Origin: Arenicola marina
Lineage: Eukaryota; Annelida; Polychaeta; Arenicolidae
Length of the DNA: 64,000 nucleotides
Assembly (NCBI GenBank): GCA_964019135.1
Contig: OZ025261.1
Location: 30,426,029 to 30,490,028 of the forward strand
Direction of reading: 5' to 3'
Shown: piece after piece, positions 10,236 to 21,640 of the stretch
Layout of the letters: the number at the start of each line of letters is the position of its first letter
Numbering within the stretch: the first letter of the stretch is position 1
Made by a program: the position numbers and the translations under genes
Notes under the pieces: generated by a model
Told to the model about the DNA's origin: nothing
The model's database searches: none
The model's input: the letters and a program-made list of their open reading frames with translations, nothing else

Positions 10236-10293
10236 TTTAGCCTTCATGTGCACACCAGTGGCCTACAAAGCCGGTGTTTCTGTTACCGTCACT
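10236..10293 (+). CDS. unrecognised exon, continuation of 9888-10044
   Basis: Good acceptor GGTTTATTGTTTCAG (AG at 10234-10235) and donor ACT|GTGAGT at 10293. With phase 2 input (AG+T gives Ser) it reads LAFMCTPVAYKAGVSVTVT and ends in phase 0. The cysteine and the alternating valines continue the beta-rich character of the preceding exon. Phase and composition agreement across this pair is the best evidence for a real spliced gene outside MED25. Confidence 0.4.
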
Positions 10294-11089
10294 GTGAGTA
10301 TCACCCACGATTGTAGATTTAAGCATTGAATAACCATTCTCTAGTCATTAGGGTACGCTCGAACAAACTGTAATATGCATGTGGAAAATTAGATATAATG
10401 ATCCGAATGGTTCCCTGCGGCACGGATCCTGTTATAGCAATCCTATCTGAAGCTTGGATGCCGGAGATGTCCCGTTCCAGTGTCCGGATCGCGGGGCCGT
10501 ATCCCGATTAAGGCCGGTGGCCAGGATGTGGCTAAGAGACATGCTGAGTAGAGCGTTGATATACCGCTCTCCGGTGTCGACCTTGCAAACTATAAGCTGG
10601 CACTAATCGCCCGAGATTTGCTGGGCGTTCCGCCATAAACCCATCAGCTGTGTGTGACACTGCGGGGGGTGTCTCCCGGTGGGTGCAGCGAGGGGAGGGG
10701 GGGTCTCCCGGTGGGTGCAGCGGATGGGGTTAGAAGGGGAGGGGGGGGCGGGGCGGGGAAAGGACGGGGGTGGGGAGGGGAGAGGACGCGGGTGGGGAGG
10801 GGAGAGGACGGGGGTGGGGCGGGTAGTCGTTCATATATAATCTTCCCCCTGCCCCCTGCACCCTGTACTACGTAAGTAAGTCCCTCTACCGTGTGTCAAA
10901 CTGGGAACACGCGGTATGTTATACTTAACCAGTCGAATGTGCTTGACCGCTATCAACCCCCTCCGGGCAAGCCATTAGACCCCGGGCCGCCAGCACGGTA
11001 TGGCCACCATCAGGGCCTGACCGCCACCATGGCCTGACCGCCATCATGGCCACAGTAATGATAAAGAAGTGTTCGCTCTTTGTCACCAG
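10294..11089. other. intron-like region with G-rich tract
   Basis: Mostly unique. 10665-10835 is strongly G-rich (GGGGAGGGGAGAGGACG repeats) on the plus strand. A possible mini-exon at 10648-10678 (CTGTGTGTGACACTG...) has splice sites but does not agree in phase with its neighbours. Confidence 0.35.
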
Positions 11090-11176
11090 CCAATGTCCTC
11101 GAGACACTGTCTCCCTCATAAGATCGGCATTTCGCTTGGGTTAACCTCTCCACCCTCCGGGACAACCACGATCACG
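11090..11176 (+). CDS. possible exon of the same unrecognised gene
   Basis: Acceptor CGCTCTTTGTCACCAG and donor ACG|GTAAAC bound 87 bp, 29 open codons, phase 0 at both ends and so compatible with the donor at 10293. The peptide includes MSSRHCLPHKIGISLGL and ends PPSGTTTIT, again Ser/Thr- and strand-rich with one cysteine. Short and without a family match; intermediate exons could exist between 10.3 and 11.1 kb. Confidence 0.25.
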
Positions 11177-11311
11177 GTAAACTGGGTTCGCCAGGAGCGC
11201 GGGAGGGGGGATGGAGGGGTTGAAGGGGGAGGGGGGGAGGTGGCAGTTGGGTGAATGGCGACCTAAGGCCATCAGGACCAGTCAACACATCCTTCTCTTT
11301 TCAATATACAG

Positions 11312-11400
11312 GAAATTTATTTGTCTCGGTACAACCTCTTGAGACGGCAAAACACGTCAGACCCCATTTGGTTTAGCATACTTACAGCTATGCCCAGGCG
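11312..11400 (+). CDS. possible exon, strand uncertain
   Basis: Plus strand: a fine acceptor (CCTTCTCTTTTCAATATACAG) and donor CG|GTAGGT bound 89 bp open in phase 0 (EIYLSRYNLLRRQNTSDP...), leaving in phase 2. A further candidate exon from 11585 accepts that phase (VIAGQLPAASRH...). The minus strand is also open here, ending in a stop at 11317 (...FCRLKRLYRDK). Splice signals favour plus, but the evidence is thin. Confidence 0.25.
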
Positions 11401-12296
11401 GTAGGTGCAGCCAATTCCCTTCCCTGCCTTTTTTTCTAGAGTGTGAGCCACTTGCTTATCGGGGAGGAAATTTATGATGATAAAATCACAGCTTGCCATG
11501 TCGTGGCCGATTAATATCGAGAGGAGAGAGCCCGGTGAGGAGGAATGGCCAGCACATGGAGCAAAGCGAGTTATGTTCCCACAGCGTGATCGCAGGACAA
11601 CTTCCGGCGGCCTCGCGGCATCGACTATCCAGCATAACCGCCATGGGAGTCTACCATGTCACTTGGTCAATAATTGAAAAAGAACCCCTAAAACATGGGC
11701 TACAATATAAACATGAATTATGCCGTTATGACGGTTATAATAAGCACCTACGGGGGGCGGGCGGTTTAACACACAGGCTAATGAGCCTGGAGCAAGGCAT
11801 TCCTCTCAGCCGCCTAGCCCGGGGGGGGGGGGGGGGGCACTACATATAGTTAGGTATATACATATGCCGCCCAAATGCCATCTTTTTTCGCATTTTTTCA
11901 CTCAATCTTCAATCGGAAATTTACAGTTTCTCTCGATGTGCCCATCTGAGGCTGAAGATTGCAGCTCTTGACTTTATCCGCCATTTGACCATAAAAGTGT
12001 TCGAATAATTAACTTTCATATACATGCCATGACTGTCAATGTCTATTTTTGATGCAAAACATTTCTCTCGCTCTCCACATGCCCTCTATGGTCTGGGCGG
12101 CACATCCCCACCACGGCACAAATTTACTGCCCGCCCCCCACTCCCGGACCGCACAGGTGATGACAGCCAGACAGAGACAAAACTAACGTAATTGATGTAC
12201 CCTCGTCACCATCCCCCATAGCCCATGTCCCCCCCCCCCTCCCCCTGTCCACGTTTTGGGTTGGCGGAAATTGCTGCTTACGCTTCATCAGCGTAG

Positions 12297-12435
12297 TCAC
12301 GAGAATGTGATGGCCGCACGGTGCAGGTGGTGTGGCCGGCCCATACAGCCACAGGCGGCCAGAAGACAATGGCCACTGAAGCCGGACCACACCCTGTGGA
12401 GGCAATGGGCCGTGATGAGGGGCCAGCGGCATCAG
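12297..12435 (+). other. coding-like lead-in to the 4-kb array
   Basis: Just before the tandem array there is an open stretch reading SRECDGRTVQVVWPAHTAT then GGQKTMATEAGPHPVEAMG and running straight into Ala/Thr/Ser repeats. A possible acceptor is CATCAGCGTAG (AG at 12295-12296), phase 0. It could be the 5' part of a mucin-like exon, or a normal exon abutting an intronic array. There is no independent support for either reading. The stretch 11670-12296 holds unique DNA with a G run (11820-11837), and I see nothing else in it. Confidence 0.2.
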
Positions 12436-15400
12436 CGGCTACAACCACATCAGTGGCTACAACCACATCAGCGGCTACAACCACATCAGCGGCTACAACC
12501 ACATCAGCGGCTACAACCACATCAGTGGCTACAACCACATCAGCGGCTACAACCACATCAGCGGCTACAACCACATCAGCGGCTACAACCACATCAGTGG
12601 CTACAACCACATCAGCGGCTACAACCACATCAGTGGCTACAACCACATCAGCGGCTACAACCACATCAGCGGCTACAACCACATCAGCGGCTACAACCAC
12701 ATCAGCGGCTACAACCACATCAGCGGCTACACCACATCAGCGGCTACAACCACATCAGCGGCTACAACCACATCAGCGGCTACAACCACATCAGCGGCTA
12801 CAACCACATCAGCGGCTACAACCACATCAGCGGCTACAACCACATCAGCGGCTACAACCACATCAGCGGCTACAACCACATCAGCATCATCAGCTACATC
12901 AGCAGCTAGCATCAGCTACAACAGCGGCCAAAGCTACATCAGGAGCCAAAGATACGTCAGCAACATCAGCTGCTACATCAGCATCAGCGGCTACATCAGC
13001 AGCTACATCAACAGCATCAGCTATAGCCACATCAGCCACACCAGTAGCCACATCAGCAGCTGCATCAGCATCAGCGGCTACATCGCCAGCCATAGCCACA
13101 TCAGCCACACCAGTAGCCACATCAGCAGCTGCATCAGCATCAGCGGCTATATCAGCAGCTATAGCCACATCAGCCACACCAGTAGCCACATCAGCAGCTG
13201 CATCAGCATCAGCGGCTACATCAGCAGCCATAGCCACATCAGCAGCTACATCAGCAGCATCAGCTACATCAGCAGCTACATCAGCAGCTACATCAGCAGC
13301 TATAGTCACATCAGCAGCATCAGCTACATCAGTAGCCACATCAGCGGCTACATCAGTAGCCACATCAGTAGCCACAGCTACATCAGCCACATCAGTAGCC
13401 ACATCAGTAGTCACATCAGTAACCACAGCTACATCAGCCACATCAGTAGTCACATCAGTAACCACAGCTACATTATCCACATCAGTAGTCACATCAGTAG
13501 CCACAGCTACATCAGCCACATCAGTAGCCACATCAGTAGTCACATCAGTAACCACAGCTACATCAGCCACATCAATAGTCACATCAGCAGCCACAGCTAC
13601 ATCAGCCACATCAGTAGCCACATCAGTAGCCAGAGCAACATCAGCCACATCGGTAGCCACATCAGTAGCCACATCAGTAGCCAGAGCTACATCAGCCACA
13701 TCAGTAGCCACATCAGTAGCCACAGCTACATCAGCCACATCAGTAGCCACATCAGAAGCCACAGCTACATCAGCGATAGCCACATCAGCAGCCACATCAG
13801 TAGCCAGAGCTACATCCGCCACATCAATAGCCACAGCTACATCAGCCAGATCAGTAGTCACATCAGTAGCCACAGCTACATCAGCCACATCAGTAGCCAC
13901 ATCAGTAGCCACAGCTACATCAGCCACAGCTACATCAGCCACATCAGTAGCCAGAGCTACATCAGCCACATCAGTAGCCACATCAGTAGCCAGAGCTACA
14001 TCAGCCACATCAGTAGCCACATCTGTAGCCACATCAGTAGCCACATCAGTAGCCAGAGCTACATCAGCCACATCAGTAGCCACATCTGTAGCCACATCAG
14101 TAGCCAGAGCTACATCAGCCACATCAGTAGCCACATCAGTAGCCACAGCTACATCAGCCACATCTGTAGCCACATCAGTAGCCAGAGCTACATCAGCCAC
14201 ATCAGTAGCCACATCAGTAGCCAGAGCTACATCAGCCACATCAGTAGCCACATCAGTAGCCACAGCTACATCAGCCACATCAGTAGCCACATCAGTAGCC
14301 AGAGCTACATCAGCCACATCTGTAGCCACATCAGTAGCCACAGCTACATCAGCCACATCAGTAGCCACATCAGTAGCCACAGCTACATCAGCCACATCAG
14401 TAGCCACATCAGTAGCCACAGCTACATCAGCCACATCAATAGCCACAGCTACATCAGCCACATCAGTAGCCACATCAGTAGCCACAGCTACATCAGCCAG
14501 ATCAGTAGTCACATCAGTAGCCACAGCTACATCAGCCACATCAGTAGCCACATCAGTAGCCACAGCTACATCAGCCACATCTGTAGCCACATCAGTAGCC
14601 AGAGCTACATCAGCCACATCAGTAGCCACATCAGTAGCCAGAGCTACATCAGCCACATCAGTAGCCACATCAGTAGCCACAGCTACATCAGCCACATCAG
14701 TAGCCAGAGCTACATCAGCCACATCAGTAGCCACATCAGTAACCACAGCTACATCAGCCACATCTGTAGCCACATCAGTAGCCACAGCTACATCAGCCAC
14801 ATCAGTAGCCACATCAGTAGCCAGAGCTACATCAGCCACATCAGTAGCCACATCAGTAGCCAGAGCTACATCAGCCACATCAGTAGCCACATCAGTAGCC
14901 ACAGCTACATCAGCCACATCAGTAGCCACATCAGTAGCCACAGCTACATCAGCCACATCAGTAGCCAGAGCTACATCAGCCACATCAGTAGCCACATCAG
15001 TAACCACAGCTACATCAGCCACATCAGTAGCCACATCAGTAGCCACAGCTACATCAGCCACATCAGTAGCCAGAGCTACATCAGCCACATCAGTAGCCAC
15101 ATCAGTAACCACAGCTACATCAGCCACATCTGTAGCCACATCAGTAGCCACAGCTACATCAGCCACATCAGTAGCCACATCAGTAGCCACATCAGTAGCC
15201 ACAGCTACATCAGCCACATCAATAGCCACAGCTACATCAGCCACATCAGTAGCCACATCAGTAGCCACAGCTACATCAGCCAGATCAGTAGTCACATCAG
15301 TAGCCACAGCTACATCAGCCACATCAGTAGCCACATCAGTAGCCACAGCTACATCAGCCACATCAGTAGCCAGAGCTACATCAGCCACATCAGTAGCCAC

Positions 15401-16480
15401 ATCAGTAGCCAGAGCTACATCAGCCACATCAGTAGCCAGAGCTACATCAGCCACATCAGTAGCCACATCAGTAGCCAGAGCTACATCAGCCACATCAGTA
15501 GCCACATCAGTAGCCACAGCTACATCAGCCACATCAGTAGCCACATCAGTAGCCACAGCTACATCAGCCACATCTGTAGCCACATCAGTAGCCACAGCTA
15601 CATCAGCCACATCAGTAGCCACATCAGTAGCCAGAGCTACATCAGCCACATCAGTAGCCACATCAGTAGCCACAGCTACATCAGCCACATCAGTAGCCAC
15701 ATCAGTAGCCACAGCTACATCAGCCACATCAGTAGCCACAGCTACATCAGCCACATCTGTAGCCACATCAGTAGACACAGCTACATCAGCCACATCTGTA
15801 GCCACATCAGCAGCCACAGCTACATCAGCCACATCTGTAGCCACATCAGTAGCCACAGCTACATCAGCCACATCAGTAGCCACATCAGTAGCCACAGCTA
15901 CATCAGCCACATCAGTAGCCACATCAGTAGCCACAGCTACATCAGCCACATCAGTAGCCACAGCTACATCAGCCACATCTGTAGCCACATCAGTAGACAC
16001 AGCTACATCAGCCACATCTGTAGCCACATCAGCAGCCACAGCTACATCAGCCACATCTGTAGCCACATCAGTAGCCACAGCTACATCAGCCACATCAGTA
16101 GCCACATCAGTAGCCACAGCTACATCAGCCACATCTGTAGCCACATCAGTAGCCACAGCTACATCAGCCACATCAGTAGCCACATCAGTAGCCACAGCTA
16201 CATCAGCCACATCAGTAGCCACATCAGTAGCCACAGCTACATCAGCCACATCAGTAGCCACAGCTACATCAGCCACATCAGTAGCCACATCAGTAGCCAC
16301 AGCTACATCAGCCACATCAGTAGCCACATCAGTAGCCACAGCTACATCAGCCACATCAGTAGCCACAGCTACATCAGCCACATCAGTAGCCACATCAGTA
16401 GCCACAGCTACATCAGCCACATCAGTAGCCAGAGCTACATCAGCCACATCTGTAGCCACATCAGTAGCCACAGCTACATG
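12436..16480. repeat. 4-kb compound minisatellite (18-bp, then 12/15-bp higher order)
   Basis: 12436-12895 is about 25 copies of GCGGCTACAACCACATCA (18 bp), with GTGGCT variants and a single 17-bp copy near 12727. 12896-13370 is a transition of ATCAGCAGC units. 13370-16480 is built from GCCACATCAGTA (12 bp) and GCCACAGCTACATCA (15 bp), commonly as a 39-bp composite with AGAGCTACATCA variants. All main unit lengths are multiples of three. A plus frame of 1386 codons (12321-16481) and a minus frame of 1250 codons (16651-12899) therefore both stay open. Confidence 0.95.
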
Positions 16481-16491
16481 AGCCAGATCAG

Positions 16492-16612
16492 TACTGTGCA
16501 CAATACGAGGGAGTGGGTGACCTTGGTCAACGACATTGACGATGGCCACTCTGCCATGATGGACGACCTGATGCCGCTGCAACGACACAACATATATATA
16601 CCCTGCTGTTGA
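16492..16612 (+). CDS. possible terminal exon abutting the array
   Basis: Immediately after the last array copy a frame reads TVHNTREWVTLVNDIDDG, then HSAMMDDLMPLQRHNIYIP and two Cys before TGA at 16610-16612. A possible acceptor is CCAGATCAG (AG at 16490-16491). The acidic, non-repetitive composition contrasts sharply with the array, and codon choice looks coding. If this is an exon, the array would be intronic. The minus strand is also open here. Confidence 0.28.
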
Positions 16613-17300
16613 CTGGAGGTGGTCCCCCCCCCCCAACCCCTCGTGCACCACGCTACAAGGACAGGGATAATGAAATTTTTTATTGTGTATCGATATACAT
16701 ATAGCAATATATTTCGAAATCTATGTATTATTTGTGTATTTATATGTGCAAGGGAATCCCCCCCCCACCCCCTCTCAGTCTCTCTCTCTGTTTCGGTAGT
16801 GATGCTTAGGCTTCGAGAGTTTTGTCGCCATGATTAACTTAAAATTGACCGAAATATTTTCCGGTTCGCTAAGCATTGTCCATAAAGTGGAGCACTTTTC
16901 TCATATAATTCTCAACAGTACGGCAGATTGGTTTTTAATTAGACTTTTTGCTAATGCGAGAAAGGAGTTGGTTGGTGTGGGTGAGGGGATGAAGGAGGGG
17001 GATAAGGGTGGATTGCATCGACAGAAGACTGTTCGGTAAGTAGGGGAGACCCGAAACTAGGTGAGAAGTAAAGTGAGAGAGAGAGAGAGAGTGAGCTTTG
17101 ACCGCCAGGCGGAGTGCCGTAAAGCGGGCTCCAATCAGGGTTCCGTGCACGACACAGAGCGACAAGAGTGAGACATGATGTGCCTACCTCCGCCCCTCAA
17201 CTACCGCCATTGTCACCCCTCCCCCACCCCCCCCCCCCTTCCACATACCCCCTACTCCCCAAACCCTGGATTCTCAACCTGTGCTTAAGCGGTATTTACT
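16613..17300. other. unique/low-complexity spacer
   Basis: C runs near 16622 and 16760, a short (GA)n near 17070, and C-rich DNA at 17215-17270. Nothing else is supported. Confidence 0.4.
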
Positions 17301-17307
17301 GTGAGAG

Positions 17308-17747
17308 GACGACCTTGACATCCGCTGCTGCCGTCTGAATAAACTCGTGTGGGCTGCGGCATTGTCCGCCAATGGGTCAAACTCATTGGTCGCCCGTATT
17401 GTAAGCAGCACCTGCTCCCCTTTGACCCTGACCCCTTCTTCTTCCATGCTACCCTTACCCCCCCCCCACCCCCACGCACCCCCCATCCCCCCACACACAC
17501 GTCCTCCTTCCATCCTAACTCTCCCACTCCGGCCCTTTATCTTATTCTTCGTCCTCTTCCGCCTCCTCCTCCTCCCCCTCCTCCTCCTCCTCCTCCTCTT
17601 CCTCCTCCTACTCCTCCTCCTCCTCACCCTTAGCCCAAGAGGTCGGACCCCCGGAATATTGTGTCCATTCTAATCTCGCCTGACAGGGGTCCGAGGTCCC
17701 CTCTTTGTCGAGGCAGACCAATGAGGGGTCGTGTTGAGTGGGGCTAA
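17308..17747 (+). other. coding-like island: two plus exons with a (CCT)n intron, or antisense coding
   Basis: Plus reading: 17308-17400 gives 31 open codons (DDLDIRCCRLNKLVWAAAL...) ending at donor ATT|GTAAGC. The intron 17401-17633 ends in more than 100 nt of pure CCT/CTC and CACCCTTAG. 17634-17747 gives PKRSDPRNIVSILISPDRG... and stops at TAA. Phases are 0/0. Minus reading: 17865-17608 is open for 85 codons with a domain-like stretch (VKVDISPTQHDPSLVCLDK), and 17411-17274 is open to a stop, but the minus intron would have no pyrimidine tract. Splice signals favour plus; the minus peptide is the more protein-like. Unresolved. Confidence 0.32.
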
Positions 17748-17879
17748 TGTCCACTTTGACTTGGTCGAGCGGCGCCACTTTCACCGTGACGACCATCACG
17801 CCATGAGATATTCTATGTTGACAATAGCGTAGCGTGGACGTCACACAAGGAGTGGTACGACACACCGAACGCTAGGCAC

Positions 17880-19329
17880 TAACTAGGGCGGCTGGGAGCC
17901 ACGCCTTTATAGTTCAATAGCCCACCCACTTGTATTTATGTTATGTTATATGTTCGAAGCCAAAAAGGTTTGAGGATGGTTTCTATGGTAAACATGAGTG
18001 GAGAATCGGAATATGCGAGTCTTACAAAAATCGCGTCTTCCGTTATTGCGCAATTCAAGATGGCGGCCAAGATGGCGGCTTTATTTATATTTCAATCGAT
18101 TAAATCCGGAACAGTGTAATGCAAACACGGAGTAGCGTAAGCGTTAAATTTTTAGAATAAATTAATTGAGATATCTTTGTAGTCATATAAAATAAAGGTC
18201 TCGAAATCCAAGATGGCGTCCAAAATGGCCGCCAAAGTTTGAAAATACTAAACAAAATGTGCATGTAACCAGTTTTCGTTTTCCTTAGCGTTAGAATTAG
18301 TATGTGAAATTTTCAACCAGAAAGAGCGTAAACAGGGCTAAACGGATACGTAGAGTTCCAAAACCAAGTTTTAAGAGTGTTGGTCAACAACAGCAGCTAG
18401 ATCGGCATCAGTGTGGGGTGGGGCTGGGAGGGTTTTTTGGTGAGGGGTGGGATTTGGGTGAGGGGTTTGGGTGGAGTGAGGGTTGGCACTATTTGACATG
18501 ACGTAATGGGGTGGGGGTAGAATCATTAAGCGACACTAGAAACAACGTTAGGTAAGAACGGCGCTGAACATCTCATGACAAACCGTGCTGTACAGTCGCC
18601 ACGTTACAACAGAAAGTAAGACGAGACAGTGCTAGAAGACATGTTAGACGATCTAGATATGTTAATCCTAGTTTGTCCCTTTGTCTTAAGTGTTCATTAT
18701 CTCGAAGAATGGATCGAAAAACAGACCTAGCCGTGTTGTATTAACGTAAGTGTGCGTTATTCAAATAAAGAACGGTAAAACAGTGCTTTATTTTAATAAT
18801 GAACGGAAAAACTGTGCATTATTTAGATAAAGAACAGTTGTTAATATTGACTCGTCAAGTGTCACAGTATAATCAGTCGAGCTGAGCTGAGCGGAGCCGA
18901 GTTGGCTGGTGTTGACAGAATTTGCCAATTTCAAGACAGACATTGGAATGCATAAGCCAATGTTAAGCACCAAAGGGGCGGGGGTTAGATCAGAAATCTT
19001 AAACTATATGGAAATTCCACAGTTATCGATTGGATACATTTCTCATTATATCCGTCATATCGCTTTTCAGGGGGCGATGTTTTCACGAAACTAAGAAGCA
19101 ATTACTTCCAAAATGTCTACTTCATCCATGCCTTCCCACCCCTACTCGCTGTCGTGCATTCCCCAAATAAACCACTCGACGCTATCGCGTTTCGTGCTTT
19201 ATTTTGGCGAATGCACTCCAGCTCGTTCTTTAACTAGTACATATAAGACACGTTAGATGTAGTTGGAAGACACGTCGCTAGACCCGTCAAACGTAGTTGG
19301 AAGACCGGCTAGCCCTAGTGAGAAGACTC
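17880..19329. other. unique region, no gene called
   Basis: AT-richer DNA with the YY1-like motif cluster described separately, a G-rich stretch at 18410-18510, and duplicated phrases CAGTGCTTTATTTTAATAA and CTGTGCATTATTTAGATAA near 18780-18830. A 65-codon open frame at 18304-18501 runs into the G-rich tract and is not convincing. Confidence 0.35.
18057..18233 (+). promoter_or_regulatory. cluster of YY1-type AAGATGGCGGC motifs
   Basis: Two perfect AAGATGGCGGC elements lie back to back at 18057-18067 and 18069-18079, followed by AAGATGGCGTC at 18210 and AAAATGGCCGCC at 18222. AAGATGGCGGC is the consensus for the zinc-finger protein YY1, often found just downstream of transcription starts. No TATA box or obvious gene start is visible beside it, so a regulatory role is inferred only from motif density. 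Similar single motifs occur near 21840 and 29346 in the opposite orientation. Confidence 0.35.
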
Positions 19330-20315
19330 CGTATGCTTAATTAGTAGACACTGTAGATGTAGCTAGACACGTCAGACGTAGCTAGACACGTCAGACGTAG
19401 CTAGAGACGTTAGACGTAGCTAGACAAGTCAGACGTAGTTAGACACGTTAGACGTAGCTAGACACGTCAGACGTAGCTAGACACGTTAGACGTAGCTAGA
19501 CACGTCAGACGTAGCTAGACACGTCAGACGTAGCTAGACACGTCAGGCGTAGCTAGACACGTCAGACGTAGCTAGCCACGTCAGACGTTGTTTGACACGT
19601 CAGACGTAGCTAGACACGTTAAACGTAGCTAGACACGTCAGACGTAGTTAGACACGTCAGACGTAGCTAGAAACGTCCGACGTAGCTAGACACGTCAGAC
19701 GTAGCTAGACACGTTAGACGTAGCTAGACACGTCAGACGTAGCTAGACACGTCAGACGTAGCTAGACACGTTAGACGTAGCTAGACACGTCAGACGTAGC
19801 TAGACACGTCAGACGTAGCTAGCCACGTCAGACGTAGCTAGAAACGTCAGACGTAGCTAGACACGTCAGACGTAGCTAGACAGGTTAGACGTAGCTAGAA
19901 ACGTCAGACGTAGCTAGACACGTCAGACGTAGCTAGACAGGTTAGACGTAGCTAGAAACGTCAGACGTAGCTAGAAACGTCAGACGTAGCTAGACACGTC
20001 AGACGTAGCTAGACAGGTTAGACGTAGCTAGAAACGTCAGACGTAGCTAGAAACGTCAGACGTAGCTAGACACGTCAGACGTAGCTAGACAGGTTAGACG
20101 TAGCTAGACACGTCAGACGTAGCTAGACACGTCAGACGTTGTTTGACACGTCAGACGTAGCTAGACACGTTAAACGTAGCTAGACACGTCAGACGTAGTT
20201 AGACACGTCAGACGTAGCTAGACACGTCAGACGTAGCTAGACACGTTAGACGTAGCTAGACACGTCAGACGTAGCTAGACACGTTAGACGTAGCTAGACA
20301 CGTTAACCGTAGATA
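19330..20315. repeat. 19-bp minisatellite (about 51 copies)
   Basis: The unit is GTCAGACGTAGCTAGACAC (19 bp) with point variants (TTAGACG, GAAACGT, ACAGGTT). Larger blocks are duplicated: the sequence with GTTGTTTGACACG and TTAAACG occurs near 19588 and again near 20128, about 540 bp apart. The period is not a multiple of three, so no long frame runs through it. Confidence 0.95.
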
Positions 20316-21354
20316 GAAGCCACATGGGACACTACAAAGCCCCGCTAAGAACCACGATACAAACCACTGTGAAAAAACACCCGGAAGCCATGGTTAAAAT
20401 ATGCTAAAAGCTGCGCTAAAACTCGCGATAAAAGGCAGGATTTTGATTCAGGAGTGGGATTTAACAACGGATGAACTTGTTACGGAGAGAGGCGGGCGAT
20501 GGGGCCCGGGGGGGAAGAAGGAGGGGAGGGGGGCCGAGATGTTCCATAAACTGGCGACGGGGTCCACAGAGCCCGTCAGGCGGACTTGCGTTCAGCCCCC
20601 CTCCCTCCGTAACCAGCCTTCCCCCTTTCCTCCTGACCCCACCTCCCCCCCCCCACCCCCGGGACCCGTGTGGCGGTAAGCTTACCCCCCGCCACGTCTT
20701 CCGTACGGATCGTGTATAATGCCGTAACTCGGCAACATGTGAGGAGAATATATATATGTCTGATGAAGGGTTCCCCACCGTCCGACCGACAGACCGACCG
20801 GCCGTTAGTGAGTCAGCAGCCGCCCCCCCCCCCCCACCAACCAGCCTCTCACCCCCTCACCCCCCTACCGAGGTTTGATTGGCCGACCCCCACCGCGGCT
20901 AGGGCTGTTATAGTTGCCGCTCTTGCCCCCGGTGTCAGAGAAAGAAGACAGAGAGGGACACCCAAAGGCCTAGATTCGCGCCATGATGGGTCACGGGACT
21001 CCCTTGCAATGTTAATGACGACATATGGACTTAATTCATACGGAACAAAACACCTTGGCTACCGCTCCCATCCTCCCACATACCCCAACTGATGACCTTC
21101 CCTTCCCTTCCCCTAACCTACACCCCACCCTCCACGCTCCAATCCCCCAAGACGGAATCACACAAAAATATGTATAGAAAGCAAAATATCCATTATTCAA
21201 ATACGACCCATCCCCTTCCCGAGGGCAGTTTTTCAGCCAATGGCAGGCATTCGGGAGGGGGTGGGAAAAGCGGGGGAGGAGGGTGCCCCGCCTATAGTTA
21301 GACGGTGAATAAACGGCGTCAGAGTTGCCTGGTTCCCCTCCTATTGACATCCAG
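20316..21354. other. unique and G/C-skewed DNA
   Basis: G-rich (20500-20535) and C-rich (20600-20665, 20820-20870) tracts give overlapping frames on both strands. None has domain or splice support. Confidence 0.35.
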
Positions 21355-21640
21355 ATTCTTTGTGTCTCCGTTGCCGTTGGGGGTTTGGCTGCCAACCAGA
21401 ATTGGGGCGGGCGGTAGAATCAGGGGGAAAGGCCGCACAGAGGAACATAATATTTAATAAGGGGGGAAGGGGTGGAGGCAGTATTATGTGGTGAAGAACA
21501 GGGGCATAGGGTGGAAGTGGGGTTATGGGTTTTGATAGTGATTGCAGGGTGGCGAAGGGGCATTCGGAGCCATAATGGTGTTTGTCCTTGTCCGGACAGC
21601 CGGCTTGGGTTGGGGTTTCCCAGTTGCCCATCCTTTCCAG
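21355..21640 (+). other. two possible exons of unrecognised gene
   Basis: 21355-21413 has acceptor TTCCCCTCCTATTGACATCCAG and donor GCG|GTAGAA. 21548-21640 has acceptor TTTTGATAGTGATTGCAG and donor CAG|GTAACG. The second is open in phase 0 for 31 codons (GGEGAFGAIMVFVLVRTAG then LGWGFPVAHPFQ). The first reaches phase 0 if read as TCT TTG TGT..., giving SLCLRCRWGFGCQPELGRA. Splice signals are good, but the peptides match nothing I know and C-rich minus frames overlap. Confidence 0.28.

Noticed and set aside
12899-16651. 1250-codon minus-strand frame (VADVAVATDV repeats)
   Set aside because: Entirely explained by 12/15/18-bp units; no non-repetitive domain and no splice or start context. Also contradicted by the plus frame being equally open.
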